Positions 1 through 13,400 of a DNA stretch of 64,000 nucleotides are shown here, piece by piece (position 1 is the stretch's first letter; each line of letters begins with the position of its first letter). The notes below the pieces were generated by a model. It saw only the letters and a program-made list of their open reading frames with translations. It did no database searches and was not told the DNA's origin. A program made the translations under genes and the position numbers. The stretch is from Lytechinus variegatus (taxonomy: Eukaryota; Echinodermata; Echinoidea; Temnopleuroida; Toxopneustidae), in NCBI RefSeq assembly GCF_018143015.1, contig NC_054741.1:63524697-63588696 (forward strand). The letters are read 5' to 3'.

Positions 1-710
1 ATTTTAACGCGCGCAAGGTGGTCGGTTTCAAAAGAGGTGGTCGATATGTGGTAGTCTCACCATACAGGAAAGATCTGCCATTATTTGTTTGACTGAGCTC
101 AGCCCTGTTCTTCAAGTTCAAGTTTCACTTGTGTGGTTAACTAAGTTAAGACTTCAAATTGAAGCTGACGAAACGTCTTTGTCTTTGACTGACTTTGAGT
201 TTGACTTCGTGAATGTGGTACCTCCGTCCTGCATCGCACTGTATACGGAAATAAGCTAACAAATGTAAAGCACAACATAAATGAAACTAAAACTTCATCA
301 GTTCAAACACTAACAAATCACTCTACCAATAAGAATCTCACCGGAAAGAATCCCACTTGACAAAAACATCGCAGACGCGGATTTCTATTTTGAACAAGAT
401 CGACGTCAATGTGCTTTCCTTTTCCGGACAAGAGATGGCGCTCTTCATGATGTCCAGAGTAGACTATCATTTAAAAAAAAACTAAAAAACTATCGACAGT
501 GCTCTTTAATCCTGCAGTTCAAATAAACGTAAATTTTGAACAAACAAACGTTACAGATTGGATCAAGTCCAACAAACTTTCTCCTAATCACCAGAAGACA
601 AACTACATGCTTTTGAGTAATAAAATCAATACTCTACCAGGCATTATTTTCTTTGATAATTTCGTTATTAATAATGTTTACACTACCAGATTCTTGTGTG
701 TCCTTATTCC
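1..710. other. Intergenic sequence, no gene recognised
   Basis: No reading frame here looks like a protein family I know. The longest open stretch (499-789, plus strand) runs into the AACTGG repeat array that follows and has no coding character. The sequence is mixed unique-looking AT-rich DNA. Confidence 0.4.
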
Positions 711-2169
711 CAGGACCAAAATCCAATTGAAACCAGTTGGATTTCCAACTGGTTTCAATTGGTTTCAATTGGTTTTAACTGGAATTTAACAATTTCCAGT
801 TGAAACCAATTGAAACCAGTTGGGCAACTGGAAATCCTAACTGGAACCAGTTGGGTAAATGGATATGACTTCCAACTGGAAATGATTTCTAACTGGAACC
901 AGTTGGGTAACTGGAAATCCTAACTGGAACCAGTTGGGCAACTGGAAATCCTAACTGGAACCAGTTGGGTAACTGGAAATGACTTCCAACTGGAAATGAT
1001 TTCTAACTGGAACCAGTTGGGTAACTGGAAATGACTTCCAACTGGAAATGATTTCTAACTGGAACCAGTTGGGTAACTGGAAATCCTTAGTAACTGGAAC
1101 CAGTTGGGTAACTGGAAATCAGGAACCAGTTGGGTAACTGGAAATGACTTCCAACTGGAAATGATTTCTAACTGGAACCAGTTGGGTAACTGGAAATCCT
1201 AACTGGAACCAGTTGGGTAACTGGAAATGACTTCCAACTGGAAATGATTTCTAACTGGAACCAGTTGGGTAACTGGAGATGACTTCTAACTGGAAAGATG
1301 GGTAACTGAATTCTAATTGGAACCAGTTGGGTAACTGGAAATCCTAACTGGATCCAGTTGGGTAACTGGAAATGATTTCCAATTGGTTTCCAATTGGAAA
1401 TTTTCCAGTTACCCAACTGGATCCAATTGAAACCAGTTAATTTGCATATTTTCTGCCAGTGTGCACAGATTAATGTTTTATGAGATTCATCACAATTTAC
1501 AATGTATCTATTTAATTTTTTTCAATTTGAAGTTCCACACTTTTTTCAGATAAGTGTTTCCAATACTTAGCAGTGAAAACCATGTTCATAATATAATTAA
1601 AACAGATTCAAAGATAATTAGTACACCACTAACTGTTACCAAATTACATCAAATAATAATACATATATTTGAAGAACTCCAATATGAATATATACCTATG
1701 AAAGTCTGTATTTTATCAATGCCCTATACATTGGTATTAATAGACAAATAACACTGCTTCTGTGTTGGCATGAGCAATATTTAGTGCAAATGCTAATTAA
1801 TTTGTAACTAATTAAGTTCATTCCAACTGGAAGTTCCAATTGGATCCAGTTGGAAACCAATTGGTTTCAACTGGTTCCAGTTGAAAACCAGTTGCCTCCA
1901 ATTGGTTTCAACTGGAACCGATTGAAACCAGTTGCCTCCACTTGGATTCAACTGGTTTTAATAGGGAAATTGGAACAACTGGAACCAATTGAAAACCAAT
2001 TGAAACCAATAGCCAACTGGTTCCAGTTGCCCAATTGGTTTTAACTGGAACCAGTTGGCAACTGGTTTTCAAATGGAACCAGTTGTTCCAATTTCCCTTT
2101 TGAAACCAGTTGGCCAACTGGTTTCAATTGGTTTTGCTCTAATCATTTTCAACTGGATTTTGGTCCTGG
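711..2169. repeat. AACTGG/CCAGTT-rich repeat element with inverted ends
   Basis: Two blocks (about 715-1440 and 1820-2165) consist almost wholly of short units built on AACTGG, CCAGTT and CAATTGG, with a longer period around AACTGGAACCAGTTGGGTAA. The element begins CAGGACCAAAATCC (711) and ends GGATTTTGGTCCTG (2155-2168), which are exact inverted copies, so the whole looks like a single inverted-repeat element with internal expansion. Between the blocks lies about 380 bp of ordinary AT-rich DNA. Open frames across the blocks are by-products of the repeat. Confidence 0.7.
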
Positions 2170-2619
2170 GTTGACAATAATGTGAAAGCTTCATATCGAA
2201 TCGAATTAATTATACTTAGGCTTTTGTGTATCATGTGTATATGCACTCATCTTATATACATATTCATATACATGTACATGTATATCTTTTCTTATTATTA
2301 TTATTATCATTTTCTTCTTAAAATTGCAATTACCGGTAGCCAAAGGTCCTGCTCCTGCTGCTCGCCTTCTTTCTACGTAGTGTACACTATTTTTCTTTGT
2401 CTCTCCCCCCTCTCTAATACTACAACATAATATTTTCTCACACGTATTCATTTTTAAACAAAGGTTCTATAATTACTACCCAATATTTCTTTGTTGTAAT
2501 TTTGTAAGAAACTAAGTTAGGAGCTTGCCTTTTGTACAAGCTTTGCTTTTTTTTAGGCAAGACCCTCCGTTATACTTTTAAATTAATGAAAGTAGATTTG
2601 ATGTATTTTTCATATCATT
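2170..2619. other. AT-rich intergenic sequence
   Basis: Low-complexity TA and ATT runs (about 2258-2310) and otherwise unremarkable AT-rich DNA. No gene seen. Confidence 0.4.
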
Positions 2620-2945
2620 GATATAAGTGATGAAAAGAAGCGGGCCTTATAGGATACCCTGGGGAACACCACAAGTAATTGAAATAGTCGAAGCGCTATT
2701 ATTTACTGATACAAATCGGGTCCTATCAGTGATGTAGCTCCAGATCAATGCACTCCAAGGCTTTCCCTCTCACTCCATATAATGACGTAGTTAATGAAGG
2801 AGAATTTAGTGTCGAAGGCCTTGGAGAAGTCCAAGAAAATGCCGACAGTATGACAACTATATTATCGATTGAAGTGGTGACTTTATTAATAAATGACAAA
2901 TTGCATGGGAAGTACTCTGGTTTTTACGGAATCCAAATTAGAAGT
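2620..2945 (-). mobile_element. LINE reverse transcriptase fragment
   Basis: Read on the minus strand, separate short stretches give peptides typical of non-LTR reverse transcriptases: GFRKNQSTSHAI (about 2940-2905), GIFLDFSKAFDT (about 2850-2815), SYITDRTRF (about 2740-2715) and GVPQGIL followed by GPLLF (about 2670-2635). These match the fingers and palm region of CR1/Jockey-like LINE polymerases, just before the catalytic YxDD block, which is not present. The reading is broken by frame changes and stops, so it is a dead 5'- and 3'-truncated copy. The exact clade (CR1, Rex1, Jockey) cannot be settled by eye. Confidence 0.75.
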
Positions 2946-3004
2946 TTGAAGTTAGATGTATGTTATATGTGGGAATGATGCAACCGATTATCAAACAATG
3001 TTTT

Positions 3005-4816
3005 GAAATAGGGGGGCGCCCCCCCCCCCCGCGCCCTATTGGCGGAGCAAAAAAAATGAGAAAAAAGGGAAAGAAATAAAAAAAAAGAAAAAGAAGGGGA
3101 AAGAAAGGAGGGAAAACGAAGAGGAACAAATAAGAGGAGGGAGACGAGTGAACAAAATAAGGTCAGGGGAAGTCTTCGAAAATGACTTTTAAAAATGTCT
3201 AATGTCACTATATTAAATTTTCGGTCCCGCATTATGTTCGATGAGATACACATCTTGCTCAATAGGCTGATAAGTAGCTTAAAATATCAATTTAGAAGTT
3301 AATATGCAATCATATTTCAGCTCGGACATCGAGCTTTCATATTTTGTTTGATTTACAAATTGTTTTTTTTTAAGTGCTCTGTAAAATGTCCGTTTTTATG
3401 TTGTGAATATCATTTGCAGTTTTTTTGCGCTGTGCGCTTGCATTATTTGATTTGCCAATTAAGTATAGGCCTACGCCTACATATTGTCTTTGTTTATTCC
3501 ATAAGATTCTTTATGTATACATTATATAACAAACTAGTTAAAATCCCCCTTTTTATGACAGTTTAATCAAAAAATTCGTCTCGCCATTCGCGCTCGCATT
3601 AATTTTGACAAAAATATCAACTCCTATTCATATTTACAAAATAATGTGCTTAAAATATTCAGTTTTCGGGCCTCAATGTCAACAAATTTCACTCACTCAT
3701 TAGGCTTAAAAGTATGATAACAAATTTTCATGAATTCCTAATAACTAAATTGTACCTTTTTCAGAAAGGAATATCGACGAGTTCAATCGCTCTTAGGAAA
3801 AGGAATAGGAAGATAGTCATCATCTTCATATGTCCTTATGCCTATAGGTCAAAATGATAATAAGAATATTAGCTCACGCTTTGCACTCGCATCATTTATT
3901 GAGTGCTGTCCACATCCACTTCATATCCCGGCTTCATATACACATGTGAGTGCTTAAGATAGTGCTTAAATTCATCCTTTTCATATCGCGCTCGCATTGT
4001 TTATTTTCATGATAAAAAAATAAATGTATTCAGAATACCCAGATTGTTTTTAACTCTATAAGACACGCGCACACATGTTTCTTCAAAACGTGCTAAAAAT
4101 ATCCAGTTTCAGATTAGAACATCAAAAATTTTATGCTCGTGCTTTGCGCTCGCATCATTAATGTATTAATAAGATACCAAATTAAAAAATTACTCATCCT
4201 TTTTTATAATTTACAAAACACGAAGAGGGTGTCCCATTTTTAGGTCTGAAATCTCCCTTTTTCCGCTCGCGCTCGCATTATTTAATAGTTAAAGTATACA
4301 TCGTGTTCAGGTTTACAATGTTTGCCCAGTGTTCAATTTTCAGGACCTTATATATGAAATTCCAAAAATGTTTAGCTCGCGTTGTGCGCTTGCAATATCT
4401 AAATAGGGCTTATGAGATTATTACACTTTTATGTTGCTTTATAAGAATAAAGCTAAGAAATGACTGTTAGGACATGGGCGTTTTGCCCCCCCCCCATTTT
4501 TCACGAACAAGAAAAAAAAAGAGAAAAGGAAATGGATAAGAAGGAAATATGGGCCTATTTGTTTCCAAGTGCTTTGTAAAAATCTATCACAAACTTTGAT
4601 TTTTGTGATAAAAATGTCAAAATTTTTACTCGCTTGCTTCGCTCTCTTGCAACTTCTTATTAATTTTGCACAATAGGCTGTGGCCCGCCCCCCAAAAAAA
4701 TTTTTTAGCGCTTTTCGCAACTCAAAAGAAACAAACAAAATCAACTATGAGCGGCCGATCGGGGAATATATGACCCTCCCCCCCCCGTTATTGGCGGGAC
4801 CTGGATCCGCCCCTGT
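3005..4816. repeat. Diverged tandem repeat flanked by G/C runs
   Basis: A phrase like TGCGCTCGCATTATTTA recurs about every 100-300 bp (near 3433, 3588, 3885, 3990, 4148, 4268, 4386), so the body is an old tandem array. The left end has GGGGGGCGCCCCCCCC followed by GCGCCCTATTGGCGG. The right end has a C run, then TTATTGGCGGGACC and GGATCCGCCCCTG. The shared TATTGGCGG near both ends suggests that this is one dispersed element. Reading frames through the purine-rich segment (3050-3150) are low complexity. Confidence 0.5.
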
Positions 4817-6234
4817 AGCACTATAATTGCTTATGATAATCATTATGAATTTTCTTTTTATGGATTTGAAGAAAGATTTGGAGGTATATATTTTTTTGCA
4901 GGCCTGTACCTTTGTCTATAGGCTTACACCTTTCTACATTTGTTCATTACCAAATTTCTTGAAATGCATTAATAGTATATGATTTTGTATATTTTCATGC
5001 CCTCATGGGCATGGATCATGTTCAAGCATTATAATGTCTGGGCCTCTGGGGTATAATTGTCCGGGATAATTGTCCGGGGTATTGTGGTCTTTATCTACTA
5101 CTAGTATCTATCTACGGAAGATCTTGAAACAGTTTCTGAAATATTTCACAGTCTACTTTCAAGGTGTTGTGGAATGTGTCTGAAATAATCAACTTGCTTT
5201 AATCAATTAAAAATATTCTGATTGTAAAATTGAACAATTTATACTTTAAATCGATATAAAATTGTACGTAGAATTTAAAATCATTACTATATTAGACCTA
5301 CTGTTTTAGCCTTTAGACCAGTAAATTGACGATCCGACCTTATCCTTCCAAGTTAAGTCTAGTCAGAGCTTGAATGAGACTATAGACGGAGGCTCTTTTT
5401 ATTTTGCAACAGATTGGATTGTTGATCAACGTTACTGATTTTCTCTTATTTTCGTAGTAAGTCAGATGTTTTATTTTTTTCTATCATTGTCCAACTACGC
5501 TGATCTAGATTAGTTGCGATTGATATTGTATTAACATAACTTCGTCAGGTCCTTTCCTAACTACTGAGCAGATCATGGCAATTCCTGCTCATTCGCACTG
5601 CGACTGCACTGGTGATTGGATTGCAGTGCGGTGCAGCTGCAGTGTGGCCCGCGCCCCCAGCCCCTTGGCACTGGCCGCTGGTTGTTGCTCCGCCTGCCGC
5701 ACTGGTCGGTGCTTGTGGCTAACCATGGCTGGGACTGCATGGACTGGGAGCTTGGCTAATCAACTTGGCGCAATGCATATTGGGGCAGAGCCTAACCTCA
5801 GTCTCGTAGTAGCTCCCCACTCAACAAACAACAACAACAACTCCCAGGCCAGGGGCCGAATGCACGAAACATCGAAAGGGTCCTTGTCCTTGACTCCTTC
5901 CAATTCCAACTTAAATCCAAGGTGGACTTAACCAGGAGGCTTTTAGAGAGTAAAATTGATTTACTATTAGTATTACTAACGTACGCTTACTCCAATGAAG
6001 CCAGGTATTCATTCATTCCCATTCATCTGCACGAAGGGCCCCAAAACCGGAAACATTCGTCCCCAAGATTTCTACTTTCCTTCTATTAAATCTAGCCCTA
6101 AATCATGTACATGGGATACAACTTCATTTCCGACATTTCAATGCTATCGATTTTATTTTTTAACAAGAATTCATCAAAAAAGATTTATTAAAAATCCCTG
6201 ATTAAAAGTTTTATGAAAAGACGGAAGAGACTTG
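4817..6234. other. Intergenic sequence with a GC-rich patch
   Basis: No recognisable gene. 5575-5931 is open for 118 codons on the plus strand and GC-rich at 5580-5830, but the translation is low-complexity Cys/Ala/Ser-rich and matches nothing I know. It could be an untranslated first exon or promoter-proximal DNA of the Nudix gene downstream. Confidence 0.35.
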
Positions 6235-6239
6235 CCTAT

Positions 6240-6262
6240 GTTTACGCCGCCATCTTGTTTCC
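6240..6262. promoter_or_regulatory. YY1-like GCCGCCATCTTG motif
   Basis: GCCGCCATCTTG lies about 1.1 kb upstream of the first coding exon of the Nudix gene. This is the well-known YY1 core in the orientation often found near TATA-less transcription starts. That it marks the start of the Nudix transcript is inference; no TATA box is seen. Confidence 0.3.
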
Positions 6263-6293
6263 TATTGTTCTTCGCCAACGGTACGCGTTTTTT

Positions 6294-7205
6294 GTCTCAC
6301 CTGCATAGCAGAATGAGACTATAGGCGCCGCTTTTCCGACGGTGGCGGCGTCAACATCAAATCTTAACCTAAGGTTAAGTTTTTGAAATGACATCATAAC
6401 TTAGAAAGTATATGGACCTAGTTCATGAAACTTGGCCATAAGGTTAATCAAGTATTACTGAACATCCTAGTAGAGTTTCATGTCACATGACCAAGGTCAA
6501 AGGTCATTTAGGGTCAATGAACTTAGACCATGTTGGGGGAATCAACATCAAAATCTTAACCTGAGAAATGTCATCATAACTTAGAAAATATATGGACCTA
6601 GTTCATTAAATTTGGACATAAGGTTAATCAAGTATCACCAAACATCCTGCATGAGTTTCATGTCACATGACCAAGGTCAAAGGTCATTTAGGGTCAATGA
6701 ACTTTGGCCGATTTGGGGGTATCTGTTGAATTACAATCAAAACTTTAAAAGTTTTTGGATCTGATTCATGAAACTTGGACATAATAGTAATCAAGTATCA
6801 CTGAACATCTTGTGCAAGTTTCAGGTCACATGATCAAGGTCAAAGGTCATTTAGGGTCAATGAACTTTGGCCGAATTGGGGGTATTTGTTGAATTACCAT
6901 CATAACTTTGCAAGTTTATTGATCTGACTTTTGAAACTTGGACATAAGAGTAATCAAGTATCACTGAATATCCTGTGCAAGATTCAGGTCACATGATCAA
7001 GGTCAAAGGTCATGTGAGGTCAATGAACTTTGGCCACATTGGTTGTATTTGTTGAATTACCATCCTATCTCTCTAAAGTTTATTAGTCTAGTTCATAAAA
7101 CGTGGAAATAAGAGTAACCAAGTATCACTGAACATCTTGTGCTAGTTATAGTAGTTTTCTAAGTCAGCACTGCTGCTATGTTGAATCGCATGATGCAGGT
7201 GAGAC
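6294..7205. repeat. Inverted-end element with ~165-bp tandem repeats
   Basis: The ends are exact inverted copies (GTCTCACCTGCAT at 6294-6306 and ATGCAGGTGAGAC at 7193-7205). The interior is four to five tandem units of about 160-180 bp, each with AAGGTCAAAGGTCA followed by a GTCAATGAACTT phrase (near 6492, 6672, 6834, 6996). A relative lies inverted at about 38930-39460 in the second gene. The interior contains AGGTCA direct repeats spaced by one base. Confidence 0.7.
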
Positions 7206-7373
7206 GGCCAGAGGCATTCCACTTGTTTTAAATGTAGCTAATATATTTTTGTCGAAAATGTCCGCTTTTGCTTGGAATCGCCCCAGATACATGTATTTTT
7301 ACTTTGATTACTTGTCTCTACTTTTCAGTTTGACATTGTCATGATTTTCTGAGCAACCCAGGCACCATCGGAA

Positions 7374-7494
7374 ATGGAAGAAGAAAATGGTCCAAAGGTC
7401 TTTACTGGCTCGTCTGATGTATTTTGTGGAATCACAGTAGAAACAGAGTCACAGAACTGGAACACATTGGATGAATTTAAAACAATACTGACAG
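7374..7494 (+). CDS. NUDT6: Nudix gene coding exon 1
   Basis: Residues 1-40 plus one base. It starts MEEENGPKVFTG and contains FCGITVE, which aligns with FGGISVR of vertebrate NUDT6. The donor is ACAG|GTAATG. CAG acceptor-like sites at 7326-7328 and 7360-7361 sit just upstream, so the exon may begin there and be preceded by an unseen 5' exon. Confidence 0.8.
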
Positions 7495-10400
7495 GTAATG
7501 TAAAATGCAGATTGCATATGAACATCAAGATTGACATGACCTGAATTTTGCCGAGACCGGCAGGTGCAATACACCGGGTGAACACCCTACTCTTTGACGA
7601 ATAGTGTATTGGTTTTAATGTGCATAGGTTGTGACTCTCCTATACACGGGACCAACATTTGCGTCCTTTCCGATGGATGGAGTCTTTTCCAACTGCATTC
7701 ACACCTGCACTGTATACAGTGGTGAGGCACACTAACACACAACGCTATAGCATCAGATTTTTTGTCAGACACGTTTCTGCATGAGCGGGACTCAAACCCC
7801 TCACGTTGAGATCTACGATCTTACCTGAAACATGCGCTCTAACCGACTGAGCTAGGCTGCATTGTTCAATTTCAGTAATTCACACTTGCCCCAAATAAGC
7901 CATCACGTCTTAGAATTTATAAATTGCATGTGAAGCCATTAATTTTTTTATTAGGTTAGGCTTACAATGGGTGGTTTTGGACATTGGGCCAGATGCATAA
8001 AAAGTAGCATTTGCTTCAAGCACAAGCAATTGTTTGCAAAATGAATGATCATTCCTTATTTTGCTAAATTTTGTATGCATAACCCTTTGCCCGTGCGTAA
8101 ACCCTTTTCTTGCCATCAGAAATCAATTGCTAGCAGTTTGAACAATAGCGACATCATGCTGGTGTAAACACGACTCACAGAACAAAGGCTGGACTCGAAC
8201 GCAGAGATGTGGCCGTGCAAGCTTCCGCTACTCTCATGTAACATCTTATCCTAAGACGTGACGGTGGTGTCAAATTATTCCTTGAATTTAGTAGGAAAAA
8301 AAATGTGTTCATGTAGGCTACTGTACACGTTGGAGTTCTCTCTCAGGTGCATAAAGCCAATTATAAAATGCGAACACCATGATCAAGCAAACACTCAGCT
8401 GCTCTGACGGAGCTTGAAAAAACCCAAGCAAATGCTTAAATGCATAATTGCTTGAGCTTACAAGCAAAAGCATTTGCTAGGTCATATTTGTGCATACGGA
8501 ACTAAGCAAAAGCCTAGCAAAAGCAATTGCTACTTTTTACGCGTCTGACCCAATGCCATCACTCGTGATGGATATTGCTGAAAATCATTTGTGATTGTCA
8601 CTTGCAGTCTACAACCGTCCTGTCTGTGTTGAGTCTATGCAACAGGTAATATGCTCAAAAAAACTAACTCATTAAAAAATATCACGACCAAAAAATACTT
8701 CATTCCATTTTAATATGGTATGTATGATCTGTTTTTGTTATAATCTTGGGGATTTTTTTATTTACCAAAGAGCTAACAAACTAATTTTGAGCATAATTGT
8801 GTGAGGTACACTATTGATGGAAATTTAGAAATGTTACCTGCAAATTCTCTCTTAGAAAAAAAAATATTGAAAGATTTTCAATTTAGCTGTAGGCTAACCG
8901 AGGTATAAAAATTGACTGTTCCATAAAATGAAGCATTGGGTAAAAACAATGCAAATTGTTCTTGGCGAAGTATGATACATCATGCAGGGATGTCAGTTTT
9001 CCAGCAAATGCCCAAATTCTAGATGTTCCTAATTTGAATAATATGATCTTCCTAGTTTTTATATCGATCACTACATTTGCAAGGGCCAAATAAGATCAAT
9101 TTTGGATGTGCACTTTGTTCAAATCACTGACCATCAAATTTTACCATCCTTCACAAATTTTTGTGTTTCCTGGCCATTCTTGTCACAATCTACTTTAATA
9201 ACTAACTTTGAAACTTTTGGGTCAGACAGAAAAGTACAGTATACACACAAAAGAAATGGTGATGTACTGGAATTACCATTGACATCAATCTGTTTCAGAA
9301 TGCACTCTGCAAATGCTGCAAGACTTGAAATTTTCTTATTACACATTTAGTGCATTCTTGATTGCAAAACTACATGAAATGATTGTCGAGTACAGATATG
9401 TCCTGATTTTTTGTTGTTGTTGCTATTTTGTTTCTTAGATTCACTTGATCACTGGAAGGCGACTGGCAAGAGAGGTATCTGGATCAAAATACCCATACAC
9501 CAGGCTGACCTTGTTGGCATTGTTGCTAAGGTGATGCCTTGACACCTCTTTGTTCCTTCAGCAACTGCTCCCACGGTAGATCAGGGCCCTGGGTCCCGTT
9601 GCATAAAAGTTACCATTATGGTAACTCTGACCGTCAAGGGTAGCTTTTCTGAAATCCTTGACTTTGATTGGCTGTTGATCAGCGTTACCATGGTCGTTAC
9701 CATCGGATGTCAAAGTAACTTTCATGCAACGGGACCCTGTTGCATAAAACTTAACTGCCATGGTGACAGTGGTCAACAACCAATCAAAATACAAGATTTC
9801 TTAGAATTTATCACTGGATTGTAAAGTTACCGCAACAGTAATTTTATGAAACGTAACTTTTCACAAATATGAAAACCCAAGACCTCAAAGGTTACTCTAA
9901 TCCCAATTTCAGTCCCATAGCTCGTATCATTCTGAACAACAGCAAATCAAATCAAAGTCAAAACCCGAAATTTTCAGAGAAAGACATGAGATATAGTGGG
10001 GGTGGGGGAATGTTGTATTCCCTTCTAATTTTGTGTGGCATTGTTTCATAATATAATTCAATAATTCAATAACCTCACATTTTAAGCATTTATCTCTTCT
10101 ATCCCTAAAAAGAAAACCCCAAAACAAAAGCCTGGTGATCTTGGTACAGATGAATGAAAAATCACTCTCCTAAGTATTCAAAATCCATTGGTCATATCTT
10201 CTAGAACAGCAGAGAAACTATGCTGAAGATGCACTCAAAGAAGTATAAAAATGGGGGTTTTAGTACACATTTCCTTCTGCCAACTTCTCATTTTTAAATT
10301 GATCGCAGATTCTGGTTTATGTATGTGGCATTCTTATGATGAGAGTATTGTTCTGTGTAATGTTGCATTGTTCTTTACATGTATGAGGGTATCTGCCTTT

Positions 10401-13400
10401 GCTGTCAATGTCTCTGTATCTTCTTACACCATATTTTTTACTATGCTTATAATACCTGTCATGCACTTGCAGTATTTCAAATGTCAAATTTCAATTTAAC
10501 ACTTTTGCTAGATACAATGAAAATCTTACTTTGAGGTTGTTCAAATTTCAGTTATTCATTTATTTATCCAAATGTTCATTCATGTACATGGAATGTGTTT
10601 AGTCATATATCTGTTATTTATTTATTTGGGTTGTATTTATAGCTTACTGCTGTAATATTTCTATTACATCACATTCTAGCACATTTCTATCCCTTTTCTT
10701 TTAATATTTAATTTCAATTGTTGTTTATGTGTATATGTATTTTTCTTGTAGTGCCATGAGCACCTAAATGTGGGCCTGTGCTCTATATAAGTAGCCACCC
10801 TAATAATATAATATTATTAGTTGAAATATGATCGGGAACATCAAGTTATGTTCCACACGTAACTTCCTGTTGCCTGCTATCAAAATTTGATCATCCATTT
10901 TGACCTGCACTGACACGTTTATTTCCTCGCTTGCTTTGCCCTTTCTTTCACGTACCCCAGCTTGGTTTTGTGTTCCACCATGCTCAACCAAATTATGTGA
11001 TGATGACAAGATGGCTTCCTGAAGATGAACCCAATATGCTGCCAGGCTTTGCTACACATTACATTGGTAAATGCACTCTATTCTAATGCTACAGTTACAC
11101 CTACGAAACAAACCGCAGACTGAAAGAAACTGTAATGTTAGTACTGTCAATGAAATACGATTGGTCAGTTTGGACTCGCTATTGTTGATGTGACTGTAGC
11201 ATCCTTCATTTTGCCCACGCAATAGAGCTTTTATAATCAGGTGAGTGTTTCACAAAGAGATCAGTAGAGTCGCACTTAAATGCCGACATGTACATGATAT
11301 GCAACGCGCAATCTTATTGATCAATACGCAGTAGTGCGCATCCTCGTGGTAAGACCTAGCCAATGCGGTGATGTCTTTTATACCGCACGCAAACAGACAT
11401 ACTGAGTCATACTGAAATCTTTGTGAAACACCCCCAGGTGGAAGTGGGTTTATATCCTGCTTTAGATTCCAACTGTTCATTTATGACAGTGGTTGGTACT
11501 TTTCTGCCAAATACTGTGAATGAAGACCATTTTATCTCTCAATATTTGCTTAGTGTTTCATGTGCATAATGTAAAATTGGTCATTTTTGTAGTGCAATTT
11601 GGATAAATGTATCAAAGTCGGTGCTTATGGAGTGTCTGGATATAGTGTTTGTATTGCATTCATATTTTGGAGATCTTTGTGCCATGGTAGGAAAATCGCA
11701 GGCTGCATATTAATAAGCATACCCAGCATAGCAGCGGCTCATGGGTTCAGTTCACGTTCTTTATTTTTCGTGGGTGGTGTATAGCTGGACAGGTGGATAT
11801 AATTTTTAGATTGAATTTTGGGAGCATTATGAAACTGATTTCTTTACATTCAATGTCATATTGATTGATGTCTTGTGATTCTTGTTATTTGTAATTCATG
11901 TTCATTTCAGTTTGTAACTGCGAGACAATGATTTTAATTAAAATATTTCATTCATCTGTTACAGGTGTCGGTGGCTTTGTTTTGAATGAAAAGAATGAGC
12001 TGTTAGTTATTCAAGAGTTGTATGCAAACAAACGGCAATGGAAACTACCAGGAGGAGCCGCAGACCCAAGTAAGTATATATCTTGATTAAAAATGTATTT
12101 TTTTTTACAGCTACAAGTGGTTTTCTAATACTAACTCTTTGATAATTAATAACTAAATGGCTAAAAAAAACACTTGGTAATATAAGTCATTCAAGCCATT
12201 GTGGAAGAATCATTATTTCTCTTTCTATTGCATACATGTATAATACTTTATGACAACATACCAATTGTTATTTCTTACATTTTAATTGTGGGATAACAAC
12301 TAATCAATATTCCAAACTTATTATTATTATCTTAGTACATGGTTTCAATAGAAACACCAATCGGCACTAGCTAGTGGATTGATCTCAGGTGGAATCGAAT
12401 GATTATACATCAAACCATGTCATTCAATCTTTAAAAGCTATATAACTTTGCCTTTGGATGAAGTGATGTGATCGTAAACATATCCAACCATTATGCGAGC
12501 TAATCCAATGTCCTTCATCCAGTTACAACAAAGCTAAAATTGGTTTCTATTGATATAGATATGAAAAACATATCTTCTCACTTTATATTCTTCTAGGGGA
12601 AGATATACCAGATGCTGTTAGGCGTGAAGTCCTTGAAGAGACGGGGGTATCTGCAGAGTTCAAGTCCATCTGCTGTTTTCGGCACTTGCATCAATTTCGC
12701 TTTGGCAGATCTGACATCTACTTTGTGTGCCATCTGCAACCTCTGACCTCCGAGATCAAGATGGACCCCAAAGAAATAGCAGCATGCACATGGATGCCCG
12801 TAAGTTGTCTCATCTCTCAATTAACCAGTTTTATCAGAGATAACGAAATTAAAACTTCTCAAGTACGCAAGCCAAAAGGATGGTGTTTCATAAAACTGTT
12901 CATAAATTACACAACACTTTGGCAGATCCCAACGGGTGGAGGAGTACTGTTCATTGTGTGATCATTGGACTATTGAGGGGAATATCAGATAGCCTCTTGC
13001 AATTCATGGATTTTTCATATATTTAGGGCGATAGGAGACCGATTAAAATCAGCTTCATGCCAAAGTATCCTGTTACTATCACTACTTAAATTTATCTTTA
13101 CATATAGGGATATGCTGATATATGTAGGGCAAGCAGTTATACCATAATTTGGGTTACTAAGGGCAAAGCCCCCCCCCCCTTCCCCTTTACAATCCACTTT
13201 GGTACACTACCAAATTGGAATGTGCCATGTATCTTTCAGTTCAGTAAGTTTAAATTATACTATTTTTTAGACCAGGAATTCAATTCTTGATATCAAGAGT
13301 CATTTGAAAGTAATTTGTTAGTTTTTATATGATACTATAATTTTTGAATTAAGCAATCTGTGATACAAAGAATGGAATTTGTGATGTAAGGAAATAGGAT

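Noticed and set aside
5575-5931. 118-codon plus-strand frame in a GC-rich patch
   Set aside because: Low-complexity Cys/Ala/Ser and Asn runs, no recognised domain and no splice context; the openness is explained by GC content.
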